Program-made: the position numbers and the translations under genes | Notes under the pieces: generated by a model | The model's input: the letters and a program-made list of their open reading frames with translations, nothing else | Database searches by the model: none | What the model was told of the DNA's origin: nothing | NCBI GenBank assembly: GCA_036227345.1 | Contig: CP109468.1 | Span: forward strand, 1,922,001 to 1,986,000 | Source of the DNA: Streptomyces sp. NBC_01463 | GTDB lineage: Bacteria > Actinomycetota > Actinomycetes > Streptomycetales > Streptomycetaceae | Direction: 5' to 3' | Length of the DNA stretch: 64,000 nt | Shown here: piece after piece, positions 9,388-16,850 of the stretch | Numbering within the stretch: the first letter of the stretch is position 1 | Layout: each line of letters begins with the position of its first letter

Positions 9388-10566
9388 GTGGCGGGAGCGG
9401 GCTTACGCATCGGGGTGGTCGGCGGGAGTGTCGCCGGCTGCGCCATGGCGATCGCCGGAATCAGGGCCGGGGCCGAGGTCACGGTCCACGAGCGGAGCGA
9501 AGCGGCGCTGGAGGACCGGGGGTTCGGCATCGTCATCCCGCCGCCCCTGCACCGGGAACTGGTCGCGGCCGGCTATCTGGACGCCGGCATGGAGACGGCC
9601 CCGGTGTCCTCGCGGGTCTGGCTCACCCGCCGGCCCGGGCAGCACCGGGCGCGGGAACTGGCGCGGCAGGAGAGCGCGGTGACGCCCTGTCACTGGGGTC
9701 TGCTGTGGCGCACGCTGCGGGCCAACGCCGGCGCCGCGCGCTATCACCGGGGGCGGCCCGTCACCGAGGTGCTGCGCCATCCGGAGGGCGGCGCGGTGAT
9801 CCGTACGGCGGACTCGCAGGAGCGGTACGACATCGTCGTCGGGGCGGACGGCCCGCGCTCGGTCACCAGGGCGGCCGTCGCGCCGGGGGCGCTGCCGGTT
9901 CCGGCGGGATACGCGGTGTGGCGCGGCACCCTCCCGCTCGACGCGTTCGCGGGCAGCCCGCACCAGCTGGAACTGGTGCGCTCCTCCTGGATCACGCTGG
10001 GGTTCCGGGGCGGGCACGGGGTGTTCTACCTGATTCCGGGGGCGGCGCCGGGGTCCCGGCTGCTGGCCTACGCCGTCTACGCTCCGCCGCCCCCGGCGTC
10101 GTGGACCGGCCCGCGCGAGGAGTACGTGCGGCGCATCGCCGATGAGCACTTCCCGGCGGACTGGGCCGGCATCGTCGGCCGGGGCGAGCACACCTCCCTG
10201 GCCTGCCACGACGTCGCCGACGTCCAGGTGCCCCGGGTCGCGGAGCCGCCGTTCCTGCTGGCGGGCGACGCGGCGAGCATCACCCGTCCGCACACCGCGA
10301 GCGGCGCGACGAAGGCCTTGCAGGACGCGCTCTGTCTGGAGCGGGTGCTGCGCGCGTCGTCGTCCGCGGACGAGGCGCTCGGCCGGTACGCCGACGAACG
10401 GTCGGCCGAGGGCACCCGGCTGGTCGCCCTGGGCCGCCGGCTGGGGCACGCCATGGTGGAGCGGACCCCGGACTGGGCGGCGATGGACGCCCCGGAGGTG
10501 GAGTCCTGGTGCCGGGCCACCCTGGACGGCGCCGCCAGTTATCTGTACGGGGGCACGCGGCGCTGA
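9388..10566 (+). CDS. FAD-dependent monooxygenase of the aromatic hydroxylase type
   Basis: This roughly 392-residue flavoprotein begins with a Rossmann fold (IGVVGGSVAG). It carries the second FAD/NADPH motif VGADGPRS near residue 155 and the ribityl-binding GD motif LLAGDAASITRPHTASG, most like 2,6-dihydroxypyridine or salicylate hydroxylases. The start is uncertain. GTG 9388 puts the glycine motif near residue 11 and has GAGGG about 10 nt before; ATG 9346 would add 14 residues. It lies between the sialidase terminator and a convergent FadR gene. No step of sialic acid breakdown needs such an enzyme, so its presence here is unexplained. Confidence 0.85.
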   Translation: MAGAGLRIGVVGGSVAGCAMAIAGIRAGAEVTVHERSEAALEDRGFGIVIPPPLHRELVAAGYLDAGMETAPVSSRVWLTRRPGQHRARELARQESAVTPCHWGLLWRTLRANAGAARYHRGRPVTEVLRHPEGGAVIRTADSQERYDIVVGADGPRSVTRAAVAPGALPVPAGYAVWRGTLPLDAFAGSPHQLELVRSSWITLGFRGGHGVFYLIPGAAPGSRLLAYAVYAPPPPASWTGPREEYVRRIADEHFPADWAGIVGRGEHTSLACHDVADVQVPRVAEPPFLLAGDAASITRPHTASGATKALQDALCLERVLRASSSADEALGRYADERSAEGTRLVALGRRLGHAMVERTPDWAAMDAPEVESWCRATLDGAASYLYGGTRR

Positions 10567-10582
10567 CGGGCCCGGCCGCGGG

Positions 10583-11290
10583 TCAGTGGGCGTACGCGGC
10601 GGAGCCCTCCTGGGCCAGCCGGGTGCGGATGCCGTCGAAGTGGGTGCGCATCGCCCGTACCGCGCGCTCGCCGTCCCCCGCCGCGACCGCCTCGACGATC
10701 TCGCGGTGCTGGGCGCAGGTGACGGCCGGGTCCTGGTGGCCGTCGTCGAAGTCCTCGCGCACCCGGTCCATGGCGGCCCAGAACGCGTCGAGCACCTCGC
10801 TGAGCAGGTGGTTGTCGAGCGAGGCGTAGAGCGCGAGGTGGAAGGCCCGGTCGGTGGCGCGGGCCACCCGGCCGGTCCCGGCCTCCTCCTCCATCGTGGC
10901 GACCAGGGCGTGCAGCACGTCGAGGTCCTCGTCCGGGACGCCGGCCACGACGGCACCGACGAGCCCCGCCTCCAGCGCCTCCCGCACCTTCATCAGCTCC
11001 GCGAGCCCGGGCAGGCCCTGGCGGTGGCGGACGGCCGCGCGGAAGGCGAGGCCCTCGGCGAACGGTGACAGCGAAAGCGAGCCGACGAAGGTGCCGTACC
11101 CCCGGCGGATCTCGACGACGTTGACCGCCTGGAGCGATTTGAGGGCCTCGCGGACCGACACCCGGCCGGACTCGAAGAGGTCCATCAGCTCGGTCTCGGT
11201 GGGCAGGGCGTCGCCCGGTGCCAGCCGTCGTTCCAGGATCAGTTCCTTGATCCGGCGCTCGATGTCCTGAGCCATGGTGGGCCGCGCCAC
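10583..11290 (-). CDS. FadR-family GntR transcriptional regulator (sialic acid locus, copy 2)
   Basis: This 235-residue protein has an N-terminal winged helix (LPTETELMDLFESGRVSVRE, wing RRGYGTFVG) and a C-terminal FCD domain with DRAFHLALYASLDNHLL and QHREIVEAV. GTG 11290 has AGGAGG 6 nt upstream. It diverges from nanA, and operator 3 lies between them, so it is the likely NanR-like control protein for nanAKE. It resembles the regulator at 4520 throughout, including the SLSLS stretch after the wing, but is clearly diverged. The two may respond to different intermediates such as N-acetylneuraminate and N-acetylmannosamine phosphate. Confidence 0.9.
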   Translation of the reverse strand: MARPTMAQDIERRIKELILERRLAPGDALPTETELMDLFESGRVSVREALKSLQAVNVVEIRRGYGTFVGSLSLSPFAEGLAFRAAVRHRQGLPGLAELMKVREALEAGLVGAVVAGVPDEDLDVLHALVATMEEEAGTGRVARATDRAFHLALYASLDNHLLSEVLDAFWAAMDRVREDFDDGHQDPAVTCAQHREIVEAVAAGDGERAVRAMRTHFDGIRTRLAQEGSAAYAH

Positions 11291-11364
11291 AACGTCCTCC
11301 TGAGGTGCCGTTGCCCCTTGACCGTTCGCAGGAGCATCTGTTTAAGGTGAAGCCAGACATAGGA

Positions 11365-11388
11365 CATCTTACGTCTCACGTCTCGATC
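11365..11388. promoter_or_regulatory. FadR-type operator 3 (looser) between regulator 2 and nanA
   Basis: CATCTTAC-N7-GTCTCGATC lies in the divergent region between the second FadR gene and nanA. It keeps CATCT, ACGTC and CGTCT in register with operator 2 but is imperfect on the right arm. It lies 55 nt before the nanA start. Confidence 0.5.
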
Positions 11389-11442
11389 CGGGTAGCCGCT
11401 CAGGCCACGGATCGGTGTCCCGATCAGCTGGAGCCCTTCACC

Positions 11443-12402
11443 ATGTCTCTGACCGCACCCCTGCACGGCGTCGTCCCGCCGGTCTGCACTCCGCTCGACC
11501 CGCGCGGCGAGGTCGACACCGCGTCCCTCGTCCGGCTCGTCGAGCACCTCATCGGCGGGGGCGTGCACGGGCTCTTCGCGCTCGGGTCCACCAGTGAGGT
11601 CGCCTACCTCACCGACGAGCAGCGCGCCACGGTCCTGGAGACCGTCGTCAACGCGACCGACGGCCGCGTCCCCGTCCTGGCCGGTGTCATCGACACCACC
11701 ACGGCCCGGGTCGTCGAGCACGCCAGGTCGGCCGCCGAGCTGGGCGCCGACGCGCTGGTCGCGACCGCGCCGTTCTACACCCGCACCCACGCCAGGGAGA
11801 TCGCCGGGCACTTCCGCCGGCTGCGCGCCGAGGTGGAGCTGCCGCTGTTCGCGTACGACATCCCGGTCGCCGTGCACAGCAAGCTCTCCGGCGCCCTGGT
11901 CCGCGAGCTCGCCGAGGACGGCACCCTGGCCGGGCTCAAGGACAGCAGCGGCGACGAGGGCGGGCTGCGCCGGCTCGTCGTCGAGCTCGGCGGCCGCGAG
12001 GGCCGCGCGCACGGTCCGGTCCCGGACTTCAGCATCCTCACCGGCTCCGAACTGACCGTGGACGCGGCCCTGCTGGCCGGCGCCGACGGTGTCGTCCCCG
12101 GCATCGGCAACGTGGACCCGGCCGCCTACGTCCGGCTCTACGAGGCCGCGCGCGCCGGCGACTGGACCCTCGCCGCGAAGGAGCAGGAGCGGCTCATCGA
12201 GCTGTTCGCCATGGTCGACGCCGGCCCGGAGGCGGACATGGGCCGCAGCTCATCGGCGCTCGGCTCGTTCAAGGCGGCGCTCCGGCTGCTCGGCGTCATC
12301 GAATGCGGCGACACCGCGTTCCCGCAGATCCAGCTCTCCGCCGAATCCGTCGCGCTCGTCTCCGGACGGCTGCGCGACGCCGGTCTGCCGCCGGTCCGAT
12401 GA
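11443..12402 (+). CDS. nanA: N-acetylneuraminate lyase
   Basis: This 319-residue TIM-barrel aldolase of the DapA/NanA family cleaves N-acetylneuraminate to N-acetylmannosamine and pyruvate in the cytoplasm. The Schiff-base lysine is Lys166 in LAGLKDSSG and the catalytic tyrosine is Tyr138 in FAYDIPV, almost the same numbering as E. coli NanA (Lys165, Tyr137). The substrate loop GSTSE corresponds to the family GSTGE motif. ATG 11443 is preceded by GGAG at about 9 nt. It heads nanA-nanK-nanE with 4-nt ATGA overlaps. By sequence alone it could be another DapA-family aldolase, but nanK and nanE next to it make NanA the best call. Confidence 0.93.
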   Translation: MSLTAPLHGVVPPVCTPLDPRGEVDTASLVRLVEHLIGGGVHGLFALGSTSEVAYLTDEQRATVLETVVNATDGRVPVLAGVIDTTTARVVEHARSAAELGADALVATAPFYTRTHAREIAGHFRRLRAEVELPLFAYDIPVAVHSKLSGALVRELAEDGTLAGLKDSSGDEGGLRRLVVELGGREGRAHGPVPDFSILTGSELTVDAALLAGADGVVPGIGNVDPAAYVRLYEAARAGDWTLAAKEQERLIELFAMVDAGPEADMGRSSSALGSFKAALRLLGVIECGDTAFPQIQLSAESVALVSGRLRDAGLPPVR

Positions 12403-13364
12403 CCACCGCGGCAACGCCGGCGCCGGCCGGGCGGCCCGTCGTCGGCCTCGACCTCGGCGGCACGAAGATCGCCGCCGCCCTGCTCGCGGCGGACGGTACG
12501 GTCCTGGCGCGGCACAGCCGTCCCACACCGGCCCGGGAGGGCGCGGCGGCGGTCCTCGACGCGCTCGCCGCGGCCGCCGCCGCGGTCGACCCGGACCGCG
12601 CCGCCGCCCTGCTCGGCATCGCGGCGGCCGGGGTGATCGACCCCCGCAGCGGCATGGTCACCAGCGCCACCGACTCCCTCAGCGGCTGGGCGGGCACCCG
12701 GCTGGGCGCCGGCCTCGCCGACCGGACCGGATACGCGGTGGCCTGCGACAACGACGTCCGCGCCACCGCCGGACCGGAACTGGCCGCACTGAACGCGTCG
12801 ACCGGCGGCCACGGCTCGCTGCTCTTCGCGGCCATCGGCACCGGAGTCGGCGGCGCGCTCGCCGCCGACGGACGGATGCTGCACGGCTCGGCAGGGATCG
12901 CCGGGCACCTGGGCCATGTGCCCAGCCCCGAGGCGGCCGGGCTGCCCTGCACCTGCGGGTCCACCGGCCATCTGGAGGTCATCGCGTCCGGGCCCGGGAT
13001 CGCCGCCCACTACGAACGGCTGACCGGAGCCCCCGTGGACCGGCTGGAGACCGTCGCCGCGCGCGCCGCGCAGGGCGACTCCCACGCCGTCACCGCCATC
13101 ACCACGGGCGCGGCCGCCGCCGGGCACGTACTCGGCGGGCTCGCCAACGCGCTCGGCCCGGACCGGGTCGTCGTCGGCGGCGGGGTCCCGCGCATCGGCA
13201 CGCTGTACGAGGACGCCCTGCGGGCCGCCTTCGCCGCCGAACTGATGGGTCCGCTGCGCGGGCTCGTCCCCCGGCCGCCGCTGCTCGGCCACGACGCGGC
13301 CGTGCTCGGCGCGGCCGCCCTCACCACCACCCTTCCCCTCCACCACCCGGGAGCTCTCCGATGA
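12399..13364 (+). CDS. nanK: N-acetylmannosamine kinase (ROK family)
   Basis: This 321-residue ROK-family sugar kinase phosphorylates N-acetylmannosamine. It has the ATP-binding motif GLDLGGTK near residues 16-23, the catalytic aspartate in CDNDVRATA and a second glycine-rich loop GTGVGGALA. The zinc region is GHLGHVPS followed by CTCGSTGHLE. In most ROK kinases this last motif ends G-C-x-E, so one zinc-ligand cysteine is replaced by histidine, which could still bind zinc. The ATG overlaps the nanA stop and its own stop overlaps the nanE start, so the three proteins are translationally coupled. Confidence 0.92.
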   Translation: MTTAATPAPAGRPVVGLDLGGTKIAAALLAADGTVLARHSRPTPAREGAAAVLDALAAAAAAVDPDRAAALLGIAAAGVIDPRSGMVTSATDSLSGWAGTRLGAGLADRTGYAVACDNDVRATAGPELAALNASTGGHGSLLFAAIGTGVGGALAADGRMLHGSAGIAGHLGHVPSPEAAGLPCTCGSTGHLEVIASGPGIAAHYERLTGAPVDRLETVAARAAQGDSHAVTAITTGAAAAGHVLGGLANALGPDRVVVGGGVPRIGTLYEDALRAAFAAELMGPLRGLVPRPPLLGHDAAVLGAAALTTTLPLHHPGALR

Positions 13365-14041
13365 GCGCGCAGGAACTGGCCACCGCACTCCAGGGCAAGC
13401 TGATCGTGTCCTGTCAGGCACCTCCGGGTGATCCGATGCGCGAGACGTCCACGCTGGTCCGGCTCGCGCTCTCGGCGGTCGCCGGGGGCGGCGCCGCGAT
13501 CCGGGCCAACGAGCCCGAGGTCGTCGCCGCGATCACCGCCGCCGTCGGCCTGCCGGTCATCGGGCTGTGGAAGGACGGCGACACCGGGGTCTACATCACG
13601 CCGACCGTCCGGCACGCCCTGGCCGTGGCCGCGGCGGGCGCCGCGGTCGTCGCCGCGGACGCCACCGACCGGCCGCGCCCCGACGGCTCGACGTTCGCCG
13701 AGCTCGTCGAGGCGGTCCACGCGGCCGGCGCCCTCGTCATGGCCGACGTCTCCACCCTCGCCGAGGGCGTCACGGCGGCCGGGCTCGGGGCGGACTTCGT
13801 CTCCACGACGCTGTCCGGCTACGTTCCCGGCACACCGGAGCAGACCGGCCCCGATCTCGGTCTGGTCTCGGAACTCGCCGCCGCGATCGACGTGCCGGTG
13901 GTCGCCGAAGGCCGTATCAACACCCCCGAGGAAGCGGCCGAGGCCCTGGCCCGCGGCGCCCACAGCGTCGTCGTCGGCACCGCCATCACCGCCCCCACGG
14001 CCCTGACCGCCCGGTTCGTCGCGCGCATCACCCGGACCTGA
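13361..14041 (+). CDS. nanE: N-acetylmannosamine-6-phosphate 2-epimerase
   Basis: This 226-residue TIM barrel converts N-acetylmannosamine 6-phosphate to N-acetylglucosamine 6-phosphate. It keeps the family signatures LIVSCQA, IRAN, IGLWKDG with catalytic Lys71, VYITPT, RPRPDG, MADVST, TTLSGY and VVAEGRINTPEEA with the conserved glutamate. The start overlaps the nanK stop by 4 nt. The product would enter amino-sugar metabolism through NagA and NagB, which are not in this window. A stable hairpin follows before the transporter gene. Confidence 0.95.
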   Translation: MSAQELATALQGKLIVSCQAPPGDPMRETSTLVRLALSAVAGGGAAIRANEPEVVAAITAAVGLPVIGLWKDGDTGVYITPTVRHALAVAAAGAAVVAADATDRPRPDGSTFAELVEAVHAAGALVMADVSTLAEGVTAAGLGADFVSTTLSGYVPGTPEQTGPDLGLVSELAAAIDVPVVAEGRINTPEEAAEALARGAHSVVVGTAITAPTALTARFVARITRT

Positions 14042-14055
14042 CCTGCCCCCACCAC

Positions 14056-14090
14056 GCGGGACGGCTGTTCAAGGACGAGCGCCGTCCCGC
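14056..14090 (+). terminator. Hairpin between nanE and the transporter gene
   Basis: The perfect 10-bp stem GCGGGACGGC / GCCGTCCCGC has a 15-nt loop. It starts 14 nt after the nanE stop and ends 14 nt before the transporter start, so it may end nanAKE transcripts or lower transporter expression. Confidence 0.65.
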
Positions 14091-14104
14091 ATCCTGGAGT
14101 CACC

Positions 14105-15559
14105 GTGCAGACCACAACACCCCCCACGCTCCCCTGGTACCGCCAGGTGAGCCGCACCCAGTGGAAGTCGTTCTTCGCCGCCTGGATCGGCTATGTCCTC
14201 GACGGCTTCGACTTCGTGCTGATCACCCTCGTGCTGACCGAGATCAGTGACGACTTCGGGCTCAGCACGGTGCAGGCGGCCAGCCTGATCTCCGGCGCGT
14301 TCATCACCCGCTGGCTGGGCGGGGCCGTGCTCGGCGCCATCGGCGACCGGTACGGCCGCAAGCTCTCCATGGTGCTGAGCATCCTGCTGTACTCCGCGGG
14401 TACGTTCGCCTGCGGTTTCGCATGGGACTACCACAGCCTGTTCGCCGCCCGGCTGGCCATCGGAATGGGCATGGCCGGCGAGTACAGCGCCAGTTCCACG
14501 TACGTGATGGAGAGCTGGCCCGCCGGTCTGCGCAACCGGGCCAGCGGCTTCCTGATCTCCGGCTTCTCGGTCGGCTCGGTGCTCGCCGCGCAGGTCTACG
14601 ACTGGGTGGTGCCCTCGCTCGGCTGGCGCTGGATGTTCTACCTGGGCCTCATCCCCATCGCCATCGCGCTGTGGATGCGGCGCGCGCTGCCGGAGGCCGA
14701 GGAGTGGACGGAGTCCGTGGCGGACAAGGGCGCCAGGCCCAATCCGTTCCGGCCGCTGTTCCTCACCCCCGCCCGGGCCACCGTCAACACGGTCCTCGTC
14801 GTGGTCGCCACCGTCTCGCTGTTCCTGGTCTTCACCCCGGGCGGCGCCGGCATGGTGCCGGTGCTCTCGGTGATCGCCGGTCTCACGCTGGCCGCGTTCG
14901 CCGTGCAGCTGGGCGGGAAGCGCGGCTGGGTGCTGTACCTGTCGATGATCGTGACGCTGTTCTTCGCGTTCCTGTACTCGTGGCCGATCCAGGCCCTGCT
15001 GCCCACGTATCTGAAGACGGAGCTGGGCTACAGCACCGGCCAGGTCACCGACGTCCTGTACTTCGCGGGCTTCGGCACCATGGTGGGCTGCTGGACCGCC
15101 GGGTTCCTCGGCGACCGGATCGGCACGAAGAAGGCGTACGCGCTGACGCTGCTGGCCTCGCTCGCCTTCGTCTATCCGGTCTTCGCCGTGCGGAACAACC
15201 TGATGCTGCTGGGCATCCTGCTCTTCCTCCTCCAGGCGACGAGCTTCGGCATCTCCGGACTGCTCCCCCGCTACATCGGCGGGCACTTCCCGACCGCGAG
15301 CCGGGGTGCGGCGCTCGGCTTCACGTACAACGTGGGCGCGCTCGGCGGGGCGGTCGCCCCGGTGCTCGGGGCGCATCTCGCCTCCGGGATGGACCTGGGC
15401 CGGGCGCTCGCCGTGCTGACGTTCGCGGGCACGGTGATCGTGGTGCTGCTGGTCGGCTTCGACGTACCGGCGCGGCTGAACCGGCTGACGGACCCGGACG
15501 GCGAGCTCGACCACCTGGCGGCGCCGCCGCCCGGCGAGCGCGTCGCCGTGGAGCGTTAA
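14105..15559 (+). CDS. nanT: MFS sugar-acid symporter, NanT-like
   Basis: This 484-residue major facilitator has about twelve hydrophobic segments, the MFS signature GDRYGRK in the loop after segment 2 and a family-typical first segment WIGYVLDGFDFVLI. NanT and related proton symporters carry this start. GTG 14105 is preceded by TGGAG. It lies just after nanAKE, so sialic acid or N-acetylmannosamine is the likely cargo. The locus then encodes two import routes, this symporter and the ABC system at its left end. MFS cargo cannot be fixed by sequence alone. Confidence 0.82.
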   Translation: MQTTTPPTLPWYRQVSRTQWKSFFAAWIGYVLDGFDFVLITLVLTEISDDFGLSTVQAASLISGAFITRWLGGAVLGAIGDRYGRKLSMVLSILLYSAGTFACGFAWDYHSLFAARLAIGMGMAGEYSASSTYVMESWPAGLRNRASGFLISGFSVGSVLAAQVYDWVVPSLGWRWMFYLGLIPIAIALWMRRALPEAEEWTESVADKGARPNPFRPLFLTPARATVNTVLVVVATVSLFLVFTPGGAGMVPVLSVIAGLTLAAFAVQLGGKRGWVLYLSMIVTLFFAFLYSWPIQALLPTYLKTELGYSTGQVTDVLYFAGFGTMVGCWTAGFLGDRIGTKKAYALTLLASLAFVYPVFAVRNNLMLLGILLFLLQATSFGISGLLPRYIGGHFPTASRGAALGFTYNVGALGGAVAPVLGAHLASGMDLGRALAVLTFAGTVIVVLLVGFDVPARLNRLTDPDGELDHLAAPPPGERVAVER

Positions 15560-15564
15560 TCCGG

Positions 15565-15593
15565 TGGACGGGCGGGTCCGGGCGGCCTAGCTT
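15565..15593 (+). promoter_or_regulatory. Leaderless-type promoter of the methyltransferase gene
   Basis: TGGACG-N17-TAGCTT ends 6 nt before the GTG start, and no ribosome binding site is present. This suggests that transcription starts at or next to the start codon. Confidence 0.5.
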
Positions 15594-15599
15594 CCCGGC

Positions 15600-16364
15600 G
15601 TGGACCTTCCCCGAAACTTCACCGTCCGCGAGAGCGGCCACCGTGTGCACAACCCGTTCACCGAGGAGGATCTGGCCACCCTGGGCCGGGCGCTGCGCCT
15701 GGCTCCGGGGTCCCGGATCCTCGATCTGGCCTGCGGCAGCGGTGAGCTGCTCTGCACCTGGGCGCGCGATCACGGCACGACCGGGACCGGCGTCGACATC
15801 AGCACCGTCTTCCTCGCGGCCGCCCGGGAGCGGGCGGCGGAGCTGGGGGTGGCGGACCGGGTCGGCTTCGTGCACGGCGACGCGTCCGGTCATGTCGCCG
15901 GCGCACCCGTCGACGTCGCCGCGTGCGTCGGCGCCACCTGGATCGGCGGCGGTGTGGCGGGCACGGTCGAGCTGCTGGAGCGCTCCGTGCGGCCCGGCGG
16001 CCTGCTGCTGGTCGGTGAGCCGTACTGGCGCCGCGAGCCGCCGGACCTCACGACCGTCGAGGCCTGTCACGCGACCGCGCGGGACGACTACTTCGCCCTG
16101 CCCGAACTGCTCGAACACTTCGGGGGGCTGGGCTGGGACGTGGTCGAGATGGTGCTCGCCGACCAGCGGGGCTGGGACCGGTACGTCGCCGCGCAGTGGC
16201 TGAACATCCGGCGCTGGCTGGACGCGAACCCCGGCGACGAACTGGCCGGCGAGCTGCGGGCGGAGCTGACCGAAGGGCCGGCACGGCACGTGCGCTACCA
16301 GCGCGAGTACCTGGGCTGGGGTGTGTTCGCCCTGATGCGGCGCCGACCCCCGGGTCACGGGTAG
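15600..16364 (+). CDS. SAM-dependent methyltransferase (class I)
   Basis: This 254-residue cytoplasmic protein has a class I methyltransferase fold. Motif I is ILDLACGSGELL near residues 40-51, an acidic strand end follows in TGVDIST, and a later segment GGLLLVGEPYWRRE matches the strand-4/5 region. The acceptor substrate is not evident. GTG 15600 has no Shine-Dalgarno sequence but sits 6 nt after a TAGCTT -10 element. The last 10 bp overlap the convergent MaoC gene. Confidence 0.85.
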   Translation: MDLPRNFTVRESGHRVHNPFTEEDLATLGRALRLAPGSRILDLACGSGELLCTWARDHGTTGTGVDISTVFLAAARERAAELGVADRVGFVHGDASGHVAGAPVDVAACVGATWIGGGVAGTVELLERSVRPGGLLLVGEPYWRREPPDLTTVEACHATARDDYFALPELLEHFGGLGWDVVEMVLADQRGWDRYVAAQWLNIRRWLDANPGDELAGELRAELTEGPARHVRYQREYLGWGVFALMRRRPPGHG

Positions 16365-16813
16365 AAGTGGGTCAGCGACTCGGCCACGCAGGCGGGCTTC
16401 GGCGACCCCTCCAGCTCGAAGGTGAAGGACCGGTCCATCCGTACCCCGCCGTGGGCGACCCCGGTGACTCCGGTGACGGAGGCGTGCAGCCGGACCCGGC
16501 TGCCGACGGGGACGGGCGCCGGGTAGCGGACCCGGTTGACGCCGTAGTTGAGGGCCCGGCCCACGCCGCGCACCTGGAGCAGCTCACCGAACATCGGGAT
16601 GCCCCAGCTCAGCACCATGTAGCCGTGCGCGATGGTGCGTCCGTACGGGCCGGCGGCGGCGCGCTCCACGTCGGTGTGGATCCACTGGTGGTCCCCGGAG
16701 ACGGCGGCGTACGCGTCGATGAGTTCCTGGGTGATCTCCTTCCAGTCGGAGTGCCCCAGGTCGCGCCCGTTCAGCGCGAGGATCTCCGGGATGCCGTGCA
16801 CGGTCAGCGGCAT
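16355..16813 (-). CDS. MaoC-family (R)-specific enoyl-CoA hydratase
   Basis: This 152-residue single hot-dog domain has the hydratase 2 motif SGDHQWIHTD, with catalytic Asp41 and His46, followed by GRTIAHGYMVLS. Such enzymes add water to trans-2-enoyl-CoA. It follows the MHS transporter gene at 37 nt on the same strand and probably shares its transcript. In context it would serve the acid-degradation module of thiolase, CoA-transferase and dehydrogenase. Hydratase 2 proteins give the (R)-3-hydroxy product, while the dehydrogenase here is of the (S)-type, so the exact coupling is open. Confidence 0.9.
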   Translation of the reverse strand: MPLTVHGIPEILALNGRDLGHSDWKEITQELIDAYAAVSGDHQWIHTDVERAAAGPYGRTIAHGYMVLSWGIPMFGELLQVRGVGRALNYGVNRVRYPAPVPVGSRVRLHASVTGVTGVAHGGVRMDRSFTFELEGSPKPACVAESLTHFYP

Positions 16814-16850
16814 GGGGGCCGGCCCTTCTGTCGTGGTGTGCGGGAACGTG

